NCBI GenBank assembly: GCA_031272775.1
Contig: JAISTB010000007.1
Location: 1-64,000, forward strand
Direction: 5' to 3'
DNA length: 64,000 nucleotides
Origin: Fusobacteriaceae bacterium
Lineage (GTDB): Bacteria; Fusobacteriota; Fusobacteriia; Fusobacteriales; Fusobacteriaceae
A program made the translations under genes and the position numbers. Under the pieces are notes generated by a model. The model made no database searches and was not told the origin of the DNA. It worked only from the letters and a program-made list of their open reading frames with translations. Positions 60,190-64,000 of the stretch are shown in pieces. Numbering within the stretch: position 1 is the stretch's first letter; the number at the start of each line of letters is the position of its first letter.

Positions 60190-62799
60190 TCACCCCCGGC
60201 CGAAGGCGTCGTCGATGATCCGGCGGACTTCCCTGAGGGCCTCGGGGATCATCCCGGGATCCTTTGCGCCGGCCTGGGCGAAATCGGGTCTGCCGCCGCC
60301 GTTTCCTCCGGCGGTCTGGGCCGCTTTTTTGACGAGGTCCCCGGCCTTGATCACGCCCGTGAGCCCCTTGGTCACGCCCGCCGCAAACAGCGCTTTGTCG
60401 GTCTTTGACGCGAGGAAGATCACGGCGTTCTCATGCCGGTCTTTGAGATAATCCACGGCGTAGCGCAGTTCCTCAATGGATTTTTCGGGGAAACTGCCGA
60501 TGAAAATTTTCGCTCCGCCCCGGATTCCGGCCTCTTTTTCGAGGTCCTCGATTTCATATTTGAAGAGTTTTGTCTTGAGGTTCAGGATTTCTTTTTCGCC
60601 CGCCCGGATTCTGTCGAGCATCTCGTCAATTTTTTCCCTGACGTTCATGGCGTTTGTCTTCATGGTCTTTTCGATCCGGTCCAAGATCTTTTCTTTGATG
60701 GCCGCGTCATGGTAGGCGTTTAAGCCCGTCAGGGCCTCGATCCTGCGGATCCCCGCCGAAACGCCGCTTTCGCTTTCGATCTTGAAAAAGCCGATCCGGG
60801 CCGTGTTATCGACGTGGGTGCCGCCGCAGAGTTCTTTGGAAAAGTCCCCGGCGCTGACGACCCTCACGACGTCCCCGTATTTATCCTCAAAGAGCGCCTC
60901 CGCGCCTTCTTTCTTCGCTTCTTCCAGCGACATATGCCCCACGTGGACCGGAATCCCCTGGGCGATCTTGATGTTGACCAAAATCTCCACTTCCTCGAGC
61001 TCCCGTTCCGTCAAAGCGTCATAATGATTGAAGTCAAAGCGCAGTTTCTCTTTGTCGGCGTAAAAGCCCGACTGCTGCACATGGTCGCCCAGGATGAGCT
61101 TGAGGGCTTTAAACAACAGATGGGTCGCCGAATGGTTTTTCATCGTGGCAAGGCGTGTCATTTCGTCGACTTCGAGGAAATATTCCGCGCCCGCGACGGG
61201 TTTTCCCTTTTCCACGGCCACCTTGTGCATAAAGATCCCTTTTTGCTTTTGCACATCGAGGACCGTCCCCTCGAAGCCTTCCCCGGTGATCTTGCCGGCG
61301 TCGCAGTGCTGACCGCCCGATTCCGCGTAAAATGGCGTCTGGTCGAAGATCATTTGCACGGCGCCATCCCCGGCGTCCTTGACGTGGAGGAGCCTTCCGG
61401 TGTCCGTCAGCGTCTCATAGCCCGTAAAACGGGACGCGCCGTATTTGTCGTAAAAAGCCTCCAAAAAGGCGTCCTGTCCCTGCTCAAAGACGATTTCTCG
61501 GGCGAGACGCGCCTTTTCGCGCTGTTCTTCCATTTTACGATCGAATTCCTCCCGGGAGACGAGGATGCCCTTTTCCCGGCAGATTTCCTCGGTGAGCTCA
61601 TAGGGAAAACCGTAGGTGTCGTAGAGTTTGAAGACCATTTCCCCTTCCATCTTAACTGCTTTTTCGGCCTTGAGCCGCTCGATTTCCAGCTCGACCAGCG
61701 TGATCCCCTGGTCGAGGGTCCGGGAAAATTTTTCTTCTTCGATCCGGATAATCTTTTTTACATGATCGCGGTTTCCCGGCAGGTCCGGATAGGCGTCCCG
61801 CATGATTTCCACGACCTTGTCGACGATCTTGTACAGGAAAAGCTCCCGCTGCCCCAAAAGCCGACCGTGGCGGACTGCCCGCCGCAGGATCCTTCTCAGG
61901 ATGTAGCCCCGTCCCTCGTTGGCGGGGAGCACCCCGTCGTTGACGAGAAAGGTCACGGCCCGGGCGTGGTCGGTAATGACCTTGAGGGAGAAATTGTCCC
62001 GTTCGCTCCTCCCGTAAGCGCTTCCGGTCAGTCTTGCGGCCTCCTCGAGGATCGGAAACAGCAGGTCCGTCTCAAAATTGTTGGGTTTTTCCTGAACGAC
62101 AGCGGCGATCCGCTCAAGGCCCGCCCCCGTATCGATATTTTTCTTCGGAAGAGGCTCCAAATGGCCGTCTTCGAGGCGGTTGTATTCGGTGAATACAAGA
62201 TTCCAGATCTCGATAAAGCGGCTGTCGCAGTCGGGATCTCCGAGCCGCGAATTTTCCGTGCCGCCGTAGGCCGTCCCCAAGTCCACATAGATCTCGGAGC
62301 AGGGGCCGCAGGAGCCTGTGGGACCCGCCGACCACCAGTTGTCCTCTTCCCCGAAACGCACGATGCGCTCTTTGGGGAAATCGCATTCCCGGATCCAGAT
62401 GTCCTCGGCCTCGTCGTCGGTGGTAAATATGCTGACCCAGAGTCGTTTTCTGTCGATGCCCAGGACTTCGGTCACAAATTCCAGAGACCAGAGGATGGCC
62501 TCTTTTTTGAAATAATCGCCGAAGGAAAAATTCCCCAGCATCTCGAAAAACGTGTGGTGCCGGGCGGTCCGACCGACGTTTTCCAGGTCGTTTGTGCGGA
62601 TGGACTTCTGATAGGTCGTCACCCGCGGATAGGGGGCCTCCTTTTGGCCCAGAAAATAAGGCTTGAAGGGGACCATGCCCGCCACGGTCAGAAGCAGCGT
62701 GGGGTCGTCCGGAATTAAGGACGCGCTCTCAAAGTGCTTGTGTCCGTGCTTTTCGAAAAATTCTATAAATTTGCTCCTGATTTCATTCCCTGTCAGCAA
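60190..62799 (-). CDS. alaS: Alanine-tRNA ligase
   Basis: 869 residues, full length. Class II core (LTGNEIRSKFIEFFEKHGHKHFESASLIP; FFEMLGNFSFGDYFK; TGSCGPCSEIYVD; NIDTGAGLERIAAVVQ), editing domain with HSATHLLF and the second zinc motif CGGTHVDNT, and a C-terminal C-Ala domain (RPDFAQAGAKDPG). It charges tRNA-Ala and clears Ser/Gly mischarging. 4 bp upstream of ruvX, the usual Firmicutes/Fusobacteria order. Confidence 0.97.
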   Translation of the reverse strand: MLTGNEIRSKFIEFFEKHGHKHFESASLIPDDPTLLLTVAGMVPFKPYFLGQKEAPYPRVTTYQKSIRTNDLENVGRTARHHTFFEMLGNFSFGDYFKKEAILWSLEFVTEVLGIDRKRLWVSIFTTDDEAEDIWIRECDFPKERIVRFGEEDNWWSAGPTGSCGPCSEIYVDLGTAYGGTENSRLGDPDCDSRFIEIWNLVFTEYNRLEDGHLEPLPKKNIDTGAGLERIAAVVQEKPNNFETDLLFPILEEAARLTGSAYGRSERDNFSLKVITDHARAVTFLVNDGVLPANEGRGYILRRILRRAVRHGRLLGQRELFLYKIVDKVVEIMRDAYPDLPGNRDHVKKIIRIEEEKFSRTLDQGITLVELEIERLKAEKAVKMEGEMVFKLYDTYGFPYELTEEICREKGILVSREEFDRKMEEQREKARLAREIVFEQGQDAFLEAFYDKYGASRFTGYETLTDTGRLLHVKDAGDGAVQMIFDQTPFYAESGGQHCDAGKITGEGFEGTVLDVQKQKGIFMHKVAVEKGKPVAGAEYFLEVDEMTRLATMKNHSATHLLFKALKLILGDHVQQSGFYADKEKLRFDFNHYDALTERELEEVEILVNIKIAQGIPVHVGHMSLEEAKKEGAEALFEDKYGDVVRVVSAGDFSKELCGGTHVDNTARIGFFKIESESGVSAGIRRIEALTGLNAYHDAAIKEKILDRIEKTMKTNAMNVREKIDEMLDRIRAGEKEILNLKTKLFKYEIEDLEKEAGIRGGAKIFIGSFPEKSIEELRYAVDYLKDRHENAVIFLASKTDKALFAAGVTKGLTGVIKAGDLVKKAAQTAGGNGGGRPDFAQAGAKDPGMIPEALREVRRIIDDAFGRG

Positions 62800-62909
62800 T
62801 TTTCATTTCCTCCTGATCTTTTCTCTTGTTTTTATCTTTGCCTTTTATCGTTTGTTTTTTTTTCTTTTTGTCTTCCCTTTTGTCTCCGTCAATCGCTTTC
62901 TGCCGGGTC

Positions 62910-63635
62910 CTATTCGAGCCGGAAATTGTCGCCGAGATAGGCTTTTCTCGCCCGCTCGTCTCCCGCGATCTCCTGCGAGGTGCCGCTCATAAGGATCTTT
63001 CCCTCGTGCATAATATAGGCCTTTTCGGTGATCGTCAGCGTCTCCCGCACGTTGTGGTCCGTGATCAGAATCCCCAGTCCCTTTCCCTTCAGGTAGCGGA
63101 TGCTCTCTTGGATATCCTCCACCGCGATGGGATCGACCCCCGCGAAGGGTTCGTCCAACAGGATGAAACTCGGATTGTTGGCGATGGTCCGGGCGATTTC
63201 GATCCGCCGTCTTTCCCCGCCCGAGAGGGAATAGCCGTAAGATTTTCTGACTTGCAAGAGTTTGAATTCCTCAAGGAGCCGCTCCATGGTCTCCTTCTGT
63301 TCGGCCTTAGGGAGGCCCTTCATCTCGAGAACCGCCAGGATATTTTCCTCCACGGTCAGGTTCCGGAAGACCGAAGGTTCCTGGGCGAGATAGCCTATGC
63401 CCATATTGGCCCGCCGGTACATCGGCATATCCGTAATTTCCTCGTTGTCGCAGAGGACCCGTCCGGCGTCGGGCCTGATGATGCCGGTAATCATATAAAA
63501 GGTCGTCGTCTTTCCGGCGCCGTTGGGGCCTAAAAGCCCCACGATCTCTCCTTTGTGGACTTCGATATCCACATTGTCCACGACGCGTCTTTTTTTATAG
63601 CTCTTGCAGAGTCCCTGCGCTTCGAGATTTCTCAT
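62910..63635 (-). CDS. lptB: LPS export ABC transporter ATPase LptB
   Basis: 241 residues, the LptB length. Walker [12 protein letters not shown] near 36, signature [17 protein letters not shown] near 138, Walker [14 protein letters not shown], switch His in [10 protein letters not shown]. It powers LptFG. The gap to alaS (62800-62909) is strongly purine-rich on the coding strand and has no gene. Confidence 0.94.
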   Translation of the reverse strand: MRNLEAQGLCKSYKKRRVVDNVDIEVHKGEIVGLLGPNGAGKTTTFYMITGIIRPDAGRVLCDNEEITDMPMYRRANMGIGYLAQEPSVFRNLTVEENILAVLEMKGLPKAEQKETMERLLEEFKLLQVRKSYGYSLSGGERRRIEIARTIANNPSFILLDEPFAGVDPIAVEDIQESIRYLKGKGLGILITDHNVRETLTITEKAYIMHEGKILMSGTSQEIAGDERARKAYLGDNFRLE

Positions 63636-63689
63636 GTTTTTCCCCGTCCCCGCTCTTCAATTAATGCTCTCTTGATCTTTTTTCCTTCT

Positions 63690-63745
63690 CATTTTTTCTT
63701 CTCAGTTCTTTTTTTCTCAGTTCTTTTTTTCTCAGTTCTTTTTCT
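63690..63745 (-). repeat. 15-bp tandem repeat across the lptA stop codon
   Basis: CTCAG recurs at 63701, 63716 and 63731 with the unit CTCAGTTCTTTTTTT. On the coding strand each unit reads GAACTGAGAAAAAAA, so each carries an in-frame TGA; the first one met is the lptA stop. Confidence 0.8.
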
Positions 63746-64000
63746 TCTTGTACTCCATATACACATTGCCCCGGGCTTTGGCCTTGCGTCCGGAAAATTC
63801 GTAGAAAACCCGGTCGGCGGCGACAATCCCTTCCGGCGACTCCAAGCGCGCGTTTCCGATGAGTTCCGCCTCTTTACGTCCGTAATGGAGCGTGGCCCGG
63901 TCTCCCGACCCCGTGGACACGTCCCCGTTTTTCGCGGTGTTTTTCAATTTGACGTCTCCGGTGAGGAGCGCCGTCTCCTGCAAAATATCGGCGTTCAAGA
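63732..64000 (-). CDS. lptA: LptA/OstA-like periplasmic LPS-transport protein, C-terminal fragment
   Basis: Only the last 89 codons are in the window; the frame stays open to the edge. The repeats are of the beta-jellyroll OstA type (LTGDVKLKNTAKNGDVSTGSGDRATLHYGRKEAELIGNARL, VAADRVFYEFSGRKAKARGNVYMEY), a strand pattern in which GDV/GNV turns repeat about every 20-30 residues. Position directly before lptB supports LptA, which bridges LPS across the periplasm. It ends in a run of lysines. Confidence 0.78.
   Translation of the reverse strand, partial: LNADILQETALLTGDVKLKNTAKNGDVSTGSGDRATLHYGRKEAELIGNARLESPEGIVAADRVFYEFSGRKAKARGNVYMEYKKKKN

Noticed and set aside
1-64000. tRNA or rRNA genes
   Set aside because: I looked for cloverleaf features and conserved T-loop or rRNA sequence in the intergenic gaps and saw none.

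Overview
The window reads as the chromosome of an anaerobic bacterium with an outer membrane. Evidence for the outer membrane is the lipopolysaccharide-transport genes (lptA, lptB, lptF, lptG) and a very long repetitive exported adhesin. The replicative polymerase is PolC, the type used by Firmicutes and Fusobacteria. There is also a complete Rnf ion-pumping complex and several substrate-binding-protein transporters. Together these fit Fusobacteriota best, with a diderm Firmicute (Negativicutes) as the alternative. The G+C of core genes looks near 60% on the lines I counted by hand, which is high for known Fusobacteriota, so the placement is an inference.

Layout. Positions 1-2.6 kb hold the C-terminal end of a beta-helical filamentous adhesin with 225-bp tandem repeats. 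From 2.7 to 15.9 kb is a sugar-acid region: a GntR-type regulator divergent from an IlvD-family dehydratase plus TRAP-transporter operon; a leftward operon of zinc dehydrogenase, uxaB and uxaA (best read as L-galactonate to tagaturonate to altronate to KDG); and, divergent from it, a second TRAP operon followed by a second GntR regulator. From 16 to 24 kb come rnfCDGEAB, a thioredoxin reductase and an L,D-transpeptidase.

From 23.8 to 32.0 kb lies the most unusual part: an 8.1-kb island bounded by two nearly identical 75-bp direct repeats, the first of which is the transpeptidase terminator. It holds one leftward operon: a UvrD-type helicase fused to a RecB/Cas4-like iron-sulphur nuclease, a beta-class adenine methyltransferase, and an SF2 helicase with a C-terminal PD-(D/E)XK nuclease. 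This looks like a type III-like restriction system with a built-in helicase-nuclease. The target-recognition part of the methyltransferase is strikingly AT-rich (35% G+C), and the operon promoter is flanked by two inverted copies of a 19-bp site. An orphan HipA-like kinase gene starts directly beyond the right-hand repeat.

From 33.2 to 36 kb are a DUF1537 acid-sugar kinase with PdxA2 (D-threonate/erythronate catabolism) and an HU-type DNA-binding protein. From 36.2 to 42.7 kb is a leftward operon khpA-rimM-trmD-SPOUT methyltransferase-polC. From 43 to 46 kb is a tricarboxylate-type transporter, tctCBA. From 64 kb back to 46 kb is one long tightly packed leftward run of housekeeping genes: lptA, lptB, alaS, ruvX, secD, secF, alr, rlmI-like, cvpA, lptF, lptG, an M16 peptidase, dut, rodA, a pseudouridine synthase, pckA and a metallophosphoesterase.

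As a whole the genes describe a fermentative organism that imports organic and sugar acids with sodium/proton-coupled binding-protein transporters, channels them through KDG and DHAP, and couples ferredoxin oxidation to an ion gradient through Rnf. I saw no tRNA, rRNA, CRISPR array, integrase or transposase gene.
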